A stretch of 11,089 nucleotides of DNA from JACKNG01 sp040904625 (GTDB lineage Bacteria > Pseudomonadota > Gammaproteobacteria > Ga0077536). The notes beneath the pieces were generated by a model, which saw only the letters and a list, made by a program, of their open reading frames with translations, ran no database searches and was not told where the DNA came from. The position numbers were made by a program, and so were the translations under genes. This document shows positions 1 through 5,946 of this stretch, piece after piece; position 1 is the first letter of the stretch; the number at the start of each line of letters is the position of its first letter. Location of the stretch: the NCBI GenBank assembly GCA_040904625.1, contig JBBDTC010000048.1:1-11089 (forward strand), read 5' to 3'.

Positions 1-64
1 CTCGCGCCTGGCCAGCCGGGCGCCTCGACGCCCCAAAATCGCCCAGTTATTCTGCAGCGGACCC
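1..64. other. Intergenic edge downstream of ispA
   Basis: This short stretch lies after the ispA stop codon, read on the minus strand. I see no gene, no convincing terminator and no tRNA. In many gammaproteobacteria dxs follows ispA in the same operon. The absence of an obvious terminator here is compatible with transcription continuing out of the window, but the next gene is not visible. Confidence 0.4.
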
Positions 65-952
65 TTAGCGGTCGCGTCGGACGATGTAGTCGGCGATCAT
101 CGTCAGCGTCGCGGCCCGGTCACCGAGGGGCGCGAGGCAATCCACCGCTTCGACGCAGAGTTCGGCGGCGACCGCCTTGGCGCCGTCCATGCCGAGGATG
201 CCGGGATAGGTCGGCTTGTCGTGCACGGCATCGGAACCTTGCGGCTTACCGATCACCTCGGTCGAGCCTTCGATGTCGAGGATATCATCCTGGACCTGAA
301 AGGCGAGCCCGATGCACGTGGCGTAGCGTTTCAGGCGCCGCTCCAGGTCCACCTCCCGACAGCCGCTGGCGTGGTAGCCGAGCATCACACTTGCCGTGAT
401 CAAGGCGCCGGTCTTGTGCGTGTGGATGTTCTCGAGTTCGGCCAGCGTCAGCTTGCAGCCGACTGCGGCCAGATCGAGGGCCTGGCCGCCGGCCATGCCA
501 CTCGACCCACTGGCGCGGGCGAGGACGCGCGCCATGGCCAGACGGGTTTCGGCTTGCAACGCCGCAGTCCCCGGCCCCAGCAGTACGTCGAAGGCCAGTG
601 CCTGAAGGGCGTCGCCGGCGAGTATGGCGGTGGCTTCGTCGAATTGGCGGTGGCAGGTCGGCCGGCCGCGCCGCAGGTCGTCGTCATCCATCGCCGGAAG
701 ATCGTCATGGATCAACGAATAGGCATGGATGAGTTCGACACTGGCGGCGGGCGCATCGAGTAAATCGAGGGCGGCCCCCAATGCCTGTCCCGTGGCATAG
801 GTGAGCACGGGCCGAATACGCTTGCCCGGGGCGAGTACCGCGTAGCGCATCGCAGCATGCAAGCGCACGGGCTGCGTGTCGGCAGTCGGCAGGTTCCGTT
901 CGAGGGCGTCATCGGCCCTGCTCCGCAAGGGCGCGAGGTATTCTTGCAGCAT
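65..952 (-). CDS. ispA: Farnesyl diphosphate synthase (geranyltranstransferase)
   Basis: This trans-prenyltransferase condenses isopentenyl diphosphate with dimethylallyl and then geranyl diphosphate to give farnesyl diphosphate, the precursor of quinone side chains and undecaprenyl carriers; it is cytosolic. The 295-residue length fits the IspA family (about 299). Visible landmarks are GKRIRP (residues 43-48), the first aspartate-rich motif beginning HDDLPAMDDDD (D83, D84, D89) followed by RRGRPT, the HTHKTG segment (177-182), and the second aspartate-rich motif FQVQDDILD (D222, D223, D226) for magnesium-diphosphate binding. The ATG start is 9 nt after the xseB stop and no clear Shine-Dalgarno is seen, suggesting translational coupling to xseB. 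The product chain length (C15) is inferred from family and context rather than proven. Confidence 0.95.
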   Translation of the reverse strand: MLQEYLAPLRSRADDALERNLPTADTQPVRLHAAMRYAVLAPGKRIRPVLTYATGQALGAALDLLDAPAASVELIHAYSLIHDDLPAMDDDDLRRGRPTCHRQFDEATAILAGDALQALAFDVLLGPGTAALQAETRLAMARVLARASGSSGMAGGQALDLAAVGCKLTLAELENIHTHKTGALITASVMLGYHASGCREVDLERRLKRYATCIGLAFQVQDDILDIEGSTEVIGKPQGSDAVHDKPTYPGILGMDGAKAVAAELCVEAVDCLAPLGDRAATLTMIADYIVRRDR

Positions 953-961
953 CGATTGAAT

Positions 962-1213
962 TCAACTGTCGTCGGGAAGGTCGAAGTTCTGCAGCGTTTC
1001 CTGCCCGCCCTCGCTGGCCAGAGCCAGCACTTTCTGCTCGGCAGCGTGCAAAGCCTGTTGGCACAGTCGGGTCAGTTCGATGCCGCGTTCGAAGCGCTCG
1101 AGAGATTCCTCGAGGCTAAACTCGCCTTGCTCGAGCTTTTCCACCAGCGCTTCGAGTTCGCCCATGGCCGCTTCGAAATCGACAGGAGGTTTCTGCTTGA
1201 CGGATTTCGACAC
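962..1213 (-). CDS. xseB: Exodeoxyribonuclease VII small subunit
   Basis: XseB is the small subunit that binds in several copies to the XseA large subunit, forming the single-strand-specific exonuclease VII. The 83-residue product matches the family in length and in its core: a DFEAAMGELEALVEKLEQGE block (residues 12-31) followed by SLEESLERFERGIEL, a helical hairpin. The C-terminus is short and acidic, as in the family. The start is GTG at 1211-1213. No in-frame ATG, GTG or TTG was found in the roughly 13 codons checked upstream, and the N-terminus from this GTG aligns with the E. coli protein. It heads a minus-strand unit with ispA. xseA is not in the window. Confidence 0.93.
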   Translation of the reverse strand: MSKSVKQKPPVDFEAAMGELEALVEKLEQGEFSLEESLERFERGIELTRLCQQALHAAEQKVLALASEGGQETLQNFDLPDDS

Positions 1214-1269
1214 GACTGGCTGCGGGCTCGCCCTACGTTGTGGAATTGCGCCGCTGGCGCGAGGGCGGC

Positions 1270-1298
1270 ACTGTACCGATGGGCAGGAGAGCGGTCAA
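1270..1298 (-). promoter_or_regulatory. Predicted sigma70 promoter of xseB-ispA
   Basis: On the minus strand TTGACC (1293-1298, 5 of 6 matches to the -35 consensus) is followed after exactly 17 bp by TACAGT (1270-1275, 4 of 6 to the -10 consensus). Transcription would start around 1263, about 50 nt before the xseB GTG. It lies back to back with the rubrerythrin regulatory region. Predicted from sequence only. Confidence 0.55.
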
Positions 1299-1310
1299 CG
1301 CCGGCGACGC

Positions 1311-1340
1311 TTGACGCTGAAGGAGGAGCGGCCTTAGACT
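1311..1340 (+). promoter_or_regulatory. Possible sigma70 promoter of the rubrerythrin cluster
   Basis: TTGACG (1311-1316, 5 of 6) is followed after 18 bp by TAGACT (1335-1340, 4 of 6 to the -10 consensus). The -10 would coincide with a TTAGACT half-site repeated in the palindrome just downstream, so a regulator binding these sites could block the promoter. An alternative -10, TCTAAA (1362-1367), lies inside the palindrome but lacks a good -35. The exact start site is therefore uncertain. Confidence 0.35.
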
Positions 1341-1367
1341 TCGGTGTAAGTTTAGACTGAGTCTAAA
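1333..1367 (+). promoter_or_regulatory. Palindromic operator with an extra upstream half-site before rubrerythrin
   Basis: Positions 1351-1367 read TTTAGACTGAGTCTAAA, a perfect 8-bp inverted repeat around one central base. The inner TTAGACT-n-AGTCTAA has the 7-1-7 geometry typical of Fur-superfamily boxes (Fur, PerR, Zur, Irr). A further TTAGACT lies 18 bp upstream (1334-1340) within the imperfect dyad CTTAGACTTCGGTGTAAG (1333-1350). The site ends 57 bp before the rubrerythrin start. The palindrome is seen directly; assignment to a peroxide- or iron-sensing regulator is inferred from geometry and from the regulated gene. Confidence 0.6.
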
Positions 1368-1424
1368 TCTTCATGCTGATGCCACCCACGAAGTAATGCC
1401 CACCGTTCCGAGAGGAGACATATC

Positions 1425-1841
1425 ATGCCATTGAAAGGTTCGAAGACCGAAGACAATCTCAAGGCCGCATTTGCCGGCGAATCTCAGGCCAATCGCCGCT
1501 ATCTCTACTTTGCGCAGAAAGCCGATGTCGAGGGTTACAACGACGTGTCGGCCGTATTCCGTTCCACCGCGGAAGGTGAAACCGGGCACGCGCACGGCCA
1601 CCTCGAGTACCTCGAGGAGGTCGGCGATCCGGCGACCGGAGAGCCGATCGGCAACACCGAACTCAACCTCAAGGCAGCCATCGCCGGTGAGACCCACGAG
1701 TACACCGATATGTACCCGGGTATGGCGAAATCTGCGCGCGAAGAAGGCTTCGACGAAATCGCCGATTGGTTCGAGACCCTGGCCAAGGCCGAACGCTCGC
1801 ACGCCAATCGCTTCCAGAAGGCGCTCGACAGCCTCGCTTGA
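1425..1841 (+). CDS. Rubrerythrin (short form, no rubredoxin domain)
   Basis: Rubrerythrins are cytosolic non-haem di-iron proteins that reduce hydrogen peroxide using electrons from rubredoxin-like donors. The 138-residue product is the ferritin-like four-helix domain only. The expected ligands are present: E19 in FAGESQANRRY, E52 and H55 in AEGETGHA, E89 and E92 in AGETHEY, and E123 and H126 in AERSHA. The usual C-terminal rubredoxin domain with two CxxC pairs is absent and the protein contains no cysteine, so its electrons must come from another protein. The ATG has a strong Shine-Dalgarno, AGAGGAGA (1411-1418). It is the first gene of a three-gene cluster, lies downstream of a palindromic operator and is followed by an intrinsic terminator. 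Peroxidase function is inferred from the family. Confidence 0.93.
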   Translation: MPLKGSKTEDNLKAAFAGESQANRRYLYFAQKADVEGYNDVSAVFRSTAEGETGHAHGHLEYLEEVGDPATGEPIGNTELNLKAAIAGETHEYTDMYPGMAKSAREEGFDEIADWFETLAKAERSHANRFQKALDSLA

Positions 1842-1864
1842 GGCTCGGCACGCGCGCCGTGGAC

Positions 1865-1894
1865 GAAGCCGGGCCCCGTGCCCGGCTTCTTTTT
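1865..1894 (+). terminator. Intrinsic terminator between rubrerythrin and the Fe-S gene
   Basis: A perfect 10-bp stem (GAAGCCGGGC at 1865-1874 pairing with GCCCGGCTTC at 1880-1889), with a 5-nt loop, is followed directly by five T residues. The next ORF starts only 17 bp later. It probably acts as a partial terminator that leaves rubrerythrin mRNA in excess of the downstream pair, unless a second promoter is hidden in the rubrerythrin coding region. Confidence 0.85.
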
Positions 1895-1910
1895 CTGAAG
1901 AGGTCACGAC

Positions 1911-3230
1911 ATGGCAGAGAACGAACGTCGCGAGGGCAGCCTCGATGCGCCTACCCGGCATCCGCTGGGCTGGAAATCGGCCGACTATTACGATGAACAG
2001 GCGCTGACGGCTGAACTCGAACGGGTCTACGACATCTGTCATGGATGTCGTCGCTGCGTGAGCCTGTGCAATGCGTTTCCGACACTGTTCGACCTCGTCG
2101 ACGAGTCGCCGACGATGGAGGTGGACGGCGTCGCCAAGGGCGACTATCAGAAAGTCGTCGACCAGTGCTATCTGTGCGATCTCTGTTACATGACCAAGTG
2201 TCCCTATGTGCCTCCGCACGAATGGAACGTCGATTTTCCCCATCTCATGCTGCGTGCCAAGGCGGTGCAGTTCAAGAAACACGGCGCCACCGTGCGTGAT
2301 CGGGTTCTGACTTCGACCGATGCCGTCGGCAAGCTGGCCTCCATCCCGGTCGTCGCCGAGATGGTCAATACCACCAATCGCATGGCGCCGGCACGGAAAT
2401 TGATGGAAGGTGCCCTAGGCGTCCATGCCGAGGCGCCGCTGCCGCGTTTCCACAGCGATACCTTGCGCAAGCGCGCAGCCCGACGTACGCCCGCGGCGAA
2501 TCTCGACGACACCATCGGACTGTTCGTGACCTGCTACGGCAATCGTAATGCGCCGCAGGTCGTAGAAGACATGATCGCGGTTTTCGAGCACAACGGCGTC
2601 GCTGTCGAATTGGTGCGCAGCGAGCAGTGTTGCGGTATGCCCAAGCTCGAACTCGGCGATCTCGAGACAGTCGAACGCCACATGCAGGCGAATATTCCGC
2701 CGCTGCTCGAGCTGGCTGAACGTGGTTTACGCATTACTGCGCCGATTCCGAGCTGCGTATTGATGTTTCGCCAGGAGCTGCCGCTCATGTTCCCCGATGA
2801 CGACGCCGTTGCGCGGGTCCGTGCTGCGATGGTCGACCCGTTCGAATTCCTCATTGCCCGCCATCGCGCGGGCAAGTTCAATAGCGACTTCAAGGATCGC
2901 CTCGGTAGAGTGGCCTACCACGTGCCTTGCCATCAACGCGTACAGAATATCGGGCTCAAGACCAAGGACACGCTGGAGCTGGTTCCGGACACCGAGGTCC
3001 TCGTCATCGAGCGCTGTTCCGGCCACGACGGCACTTATGCCGTGAAGAAGGAGAACTACGCCTTCGCGCAGAAAATCTGTCGGCCGGTGGTGAAGCGCAT
3101 CAATGACGGCCAAGTCGACCACTACATCAGCGACTGCCCCATGGCCGGCGAGCTCATCGAGCACGGCGTCGGCGGCGGCTCGCAAGCCAGTTCGCCCTTC
3201 ACCCTGTTACGTCAAGCCTATGGGATCTGA
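1911..3230 (+). CDS. GlpC/HdrB-like Fe-S oxidoreductase with two CCG domains
   Basis: This 439-residue protein resembles the C subunit of anaerobic glycerol-3-phosphate dehydrogenase and heterodisulfide reductase subunits. Near the N-terminus are two 4Fe-4S motifs: C43, C46, C49, C53, and C86, C89, C92, C97 (the last with four rather than three residues before the fourth Cys). Two CCG-type domains follow: C208, C240-C241-G and C282 in the first; C340, C369 and C409 in the second, where the usual Cys-Cys pair reads C369-S370 in ERCSGHDGTY. No transmembrane segment or signal peptide is evident. No GlpA/GlpB partner lies nearby; rubrerythrin precedes it and DUF3501 follows 7 bp downstream. I infer a soluble electron-transfer protein, possibly the rubrerythrin reductant or a redox enzyme protected by it. 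Its substrate is unknown. A GAGG precedes the ATG. Confidence 0.85.
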   Translation: MAENERREGSLDAPTRHPLGWKSADYYDEQALTAELERVYDICHGCRRCVSLCNAFPTLFDLVDESPTMEVDGVAKGDYQKVVDQCYLCDLCYMTKCPYVPPHEWNVDFPHLMLRAKAVQFKKHGATVRDRVLTSTDAVGKLASIPVVAEMVNTTNRMAPARKLMEGALGVHAEAPLPRFHSDTLRKRAARRTPAANLDDTIGLFVTCYGNRNAPQVVEDMIAVFEHNGVAVELVRSEQCCGMPKLELGDLETVERHMQANIPPLLELAERGLRITAPIPSCVLMFRQELPLMFPDDDAVARVRAAMVDPFEFLIARHRAGKFNSDFKDRLGRVAYHVPCHQRVQNIGLKTKDTLELVPDTEVLVIERCSGHDGTYAVKKENYAFAQKICRPVVKRINDGQVDHYISDCPMAGELIEHGVGGGSQASSPFTLLRQAYGI

Positions 3231-3237
3231 ACCTGCC

Positions 3238-3825
3238 ATGCCCAACAAACTGACCCGCGCCGATTTGCTCAATCTCGAGGCCTATCACGAACGGCGCCCG
3301 GCGATGCGCCGCGAAGTGCTGGCCCACAAGGCCCGCCGTAAAGTCTTCATCGGCGACCATGCGGCGCTGTATTTCGAGGATCGCCTGACCATCCAGTATC
3401 AAATTCAGGAGATGCTGCGCGTCGAGCGCATTTTCGAGGCCGAGGCCATCGAGGAGGAACTCGACAGTTACAATCCGCTGATCCCCGACGGCGACAATCT
3501 CAAGGCGACTTTCATGATTGAGTACGCCGATGCCGAACAACGGCGCAAGGCGCTTGCCGGCCTGCGCGGCATCGAGGATCGGGTTTGGCTGCGCGTAGCC
3601 GACGGCCCTGTCATCTACGCCATCGCCGACGAAGATCTCGAGCGTGAAAACGACGTCAAGACTTCCGCGGTCCATTTCCTGCGCTTCCAACTCGATCCGG
3701 ACAGCATCGCGGGCCTCAAGAGCGGTGCCGCGCTCGCTTTCGGTATCGACCACGAAAACTATCACCACGTGGTCGAGGCCGTCCCGGCCGAGACGCGCGA
3801 CGCATTGGCAGCCGATCTGGCCTGA
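3238..3825 (+). CDS. DUF3501 family protein
   Basis: This 195-residue protein belongs, by recognition, to the DUF3501 family, which commonly accompanies rubrerythrin and a GlpC-like Fe-S protein. Recognisable blocks are FIGDHAALYFEDRLTIQYQ (residues 37-55), QEMLRVERIFE (57-67), LIPDGDNLKATFMIEY (81-96), SAVHFLRF (143-150) and GIDHENYHHVVEA (169-181). It has no cysteine, signal peptide or membrane segment, so it is probably a soluble accessory protein rather than a metal-cluster carrier. The ATG at 3238 is 7 nt after the preceding stop and gives the typical N-terminus. An ATG at 3220 overlapping the upstream gene would add six residues and cannot be excluded. The Shine-Dalgarno is weak, suggesting translational coupling. 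The biochemical function is unknown. Confidence 0.85.
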   Translation: MPNKLTRADLLNLEAYHERRPAMRREVLAHKARRKVFIGDHAALYFEDRLTIQYQIQEMLRVERIFEAEAIEEELDSYNPLIPDGDNLKATFMIEYADAEQRRKALAGLRGIEDRVWLRVADGPVIYAIADEDLERENDVKTSAVHFLRFQLDPDSIAGLKSGAALAFGIDHENYHHVVEAVPAETRDALAADLA

Positions 3826-3958
3826 TCGGCGGTGCGCACGCTGCCCTCGCCAGCCCGTACAATGGCGGCGGGGAACCCCATCGTGCGGATGGCCGCCCGG
3901 CGCCTGGAGGACTGTATCTGTAGTCGAGGCCGGCGCACCTGACGGCAGCGCGGGGATC

Positions 3959-3988
3959 TTCAAATCATTCTCAAGTATTTGGCATAAT
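3959..3988 (+). promoter_or_regulatory. Predicted extended -10 promoter of parE-parC
   Basis: CATAAT (3983-3988, 5 of 6 to the -10 consensus) is preceded by TGg at 3980-3982, giving an extended -10 element. A weak -35, TTCAAA (3959-3964, 4 of 6), lies 18 bp upstream. The area is visibly AT-richer than its surroundings. Transcription would begin near 3995, about 50 nt before the parE start. A second -10-like element, TACAAT (3858-3863), lacks a recognisable -35. Confidence 0.5.
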
Positions 3989-4043
3989 CGGCTGAATTCT
4001 TGTCCATTTCTTTGAGCCGCCCCGGGCGGTCGGAAGTCACCCC

Positions 4044-5933
4044 TTGAGCGCACGCTACGACGCCGCCGATATCGAAGTGCTGACCGGGCTGGAGCCGGTA
4101 CGCAAACGTCCGGGGATGTATACCGATACCTCCCGCCCCAATCATCTGGTGCAGGAGGTGGTCGACAACAGCGTCGACGAGGCCATTGCCGGCCACTGCT
4201 CCCAGATCGATGTCACCCTGCACGCCGACGGCTCGATTTCGGCGACCGACAATGGCCGCGGAATGCCGGTCGACGAGCATCCGGGGGAAAAGATCTCGGG
4301 CGTCGAGGTCATCCTCACCCGCTTGCACGCCGGCGGCAAGTTCTCGCGCAAGAACTACAAGTACTCGGGGGGACTGCACGGCGTCGGGGTTTCGGTCGTC
4401 AACGCACTCTCGAAGAGCCTTGAAGTCAGGGTCAAACGCGGTGGCCGGGAATACGCCATGCGCTTCGCCGGCGGCGAACCGTGCTCGGCGCTCGAAGAAG
4501 TCGGTGCGGTCGGCGCGCGCAATACGGGAACGAGTATCCGGTTCACGCCCGACGAACGTTATTTCGACACCGTCAAACTGGCCGTGCCGCGCCTCGAACA
4601 CCTGCTGCGGGCCAAGGCGGTACTGTGTCCCGGACTGCTGGTTCGCCTGCACGACGAGGCCAGCGGCAAACGCCAGGAATGGTGTTACGAGCGCGGACTG
4701 GCGAGCTATCTCAGCGCGGCCCTGGCTGATGCCGAGCTGGTCCCGGCCGAAGCTTTCATGGGTGACATGGAAGGCACGCACGAAGCTGTGGTGTGGGCAC
4801 TGCACTGGGTGCCGGACGATGCCGAACTGGTCACCGAGAGCTATGTGAATCTGGTGCCGACCACGCAGGGTGGAACGCACGTCGCCGGTCTTCGTCAAGG
4901 CTTGCTGGAAGCCATGCGCGAATTCTGTGACAACCGTAATCTCCTGCCACGCGGGGTCAAGCTCGCGCCCGAAGACGTTTTCGAGCGCTGCGCCTATGTG
5001 CTGTCGGTGAAGCTCGAGGAGCCCCAGTTCTCCGGACAGACCAAAGAGCGCCTGTCATCGCGATCGTGCGCGGCGTTCGTCTCCGGGGTGGTTCGCGATG
5101 CCTTCAGTTTGTGGCTGCACCAGCACGTCGAATCCGGCGAACGTATTGCGGCCATAGCCATCAGCCGGGCGCAGCATCGGCTCAAAGCAGCCAAGGTGGT
5201 GCGCAAGAAGGTCACCGGAGCCGGTCCGGCGCTGCCCGGCAAGCTCGCCGACTGCACCGCGCAGGATCTCGATCGCACCGAACTGTTCCTGGTCGAAGGC
5301 GATTCTGCCGGCGGCTCGGCGAAGCAGGCCCGCGATCGCGTCTATCAGGCCATTCTGCCGCTGCGCGGGAAGATCCTGAATACCTGGGAAATCGACTCGG
5401 CGCAGGTGCTGGCCTCGAACGAAGTACACGACATTTCGGTGGCCCTCGGCATCGATCCGGGCAGCGATGATCTCACCCAGCTACGCTACGGCAAGGTCTG
5501 CATTCTGGCTGACGCCGACTCCGACGGACTGCATATCGCGACCTTGCTCTGCGCGCTGTTCGTGCGCCATTTCCGCACGCTGGTCGAAGCCGGACGCGTC
5601 CACGTCGCGATGCCGCCCTTGTACCGCATCGACGTCGGCAAGACCGTTTTCTATGCGCTCGACGACGACGAACGCGTGGGTGTGCTCGATCGCATCGCGG
5701 CGGAGAAGATCAAGGGCAAGATCAATGTCCAACGATTCAAGGGGCTGGGCGAAATGAACCCGCTGCAGCTGCGCGAGACCACCATGGCGCCCGAGACGCG
5801 GCGCCTGGTGCGGCTGTCGATCGATGCGGGACGAGAAACCGAGGCGTTGATGGACATGCTGCTGGCCAAACGCCGCTCTCCCGATCGCCGAGCCTGGCTC
5901 GAGCGCAAGGGCAATCTGGTCACAGTGATCTGA
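4044..5933 (+). CDS. parE: DNA topoisomerase IV subunit B (ParE)
   Basis: ParE is the ATPase subunit of topoisomerase IV, which decatenates daughter chromosomes together with ParC. The 629-residue product aligns end to end with E. coli ParE. The GHKL ATPase domain shows catalytic E38 and N42 in QEVVDNSVDEA, D69 in TDNGRGMP, the GGLHGVGVSVVNALS lid region and K334 of the QTK loop. The Toprim domain shows EGDSAGGSA (from E418), PLRGKILN and the metal-binding DADSDG (D490, D492, D494). ParE rather than GyrB is indicated by PNHLVQEVVDNS, the length without the enterobacterial GyrB insertion, and the adjacent parC. The start must be TTG at 4044: an in-frame TGA lies at 3993, no ATG or GTG intervenes, and GGAAG (4032-4036) is well spaced. 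parC follows 13 bp after the stop. Confidence 0.97.
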   Translation: MSARYDAADIEVLTGLEPVRKRPGMYTDTSRPNHLVQEVVDNSVDEAIAGHCSQIDVTLHADGSISATDNGRGMPVDEHPGEKISGVEVILTRLHAGGKFSRKNYKYSGGLHGVGVSVVNALSKSLEVRVKRGGREYAMRFAGGEPCSALEEVGAVGARNTGTSIRFTPDERYFDTVKLAVPRLEHLLRAKAVLCPGLLVRLHDEASGKRQEWCYERGLASYLSAALADAELVPAEAFMGDMEGTHEAVVWALHWVPDDAELVTESYVNLVPTTQGGTHVAGLRQGLLEAMREFCDNRNLLPRGVKLAPEDVFERCAYVLSVKLEEPQFSGQTKERLSSRSCAAFVSGVVRDAFSLWLHQHVESGERIAAIAISRAQHRLKAAKVVRKKVTGAGPALPGKLADCTAQDLDRTELFLVEGDSAGGSAKQARDRVYQAILPLRGKILNTWEIDSAQVLASNEVHDISVALGIDPGSDDLTQLRYGKVCILADADSDGLHIATLLCALFVRHFRTLVEAGRVHVAMPPLYRIDVGKTVFYALDDDERVGVLDRIAAEKIKGKINVQRFKGLGEMNPLQLRETTMAPETRRLVRLSIDAGRETEALMDMLLAKRRSPDRRAWLERKGNLVTVI

Positions 5934-5946
5934 GGGTTCAGAATTC

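Noticed and set aside
1371..2282. 303-codon open frame on the minus strand
   Set aside because: It is antisense to both rubrerythrin and the Fe-S protein gene and crosses the terminator between them; no recognisable motif.
3869..3880. Small GGGG/CCCC hairpin in the parE leader as a terminator of the rubrerythrin cluster
   Set aside because: The stem is only about 4 bp with no T tract; no convincing terminator was found after the DUF3501 gene.
3888..3941. A 17-codon ORF with a GGAGG nearby in the parE leader
   Set aside because: The GGAGG lies inside the ORF, not upstream of its ATG, and there is no sign of coding conservation that can be judged here.
3960..4898. 312-codon open frame on the minus strand
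   Set aside because: It is antisense to parE and its leader, with no family resemblance; parE is unmistakable on the other strand.
4044..5933. Subunit B as DNA gyrase (GyrB)
   Set aside because: The sequence follows ParE throughout, and the next gene is ParC, not GyrA.
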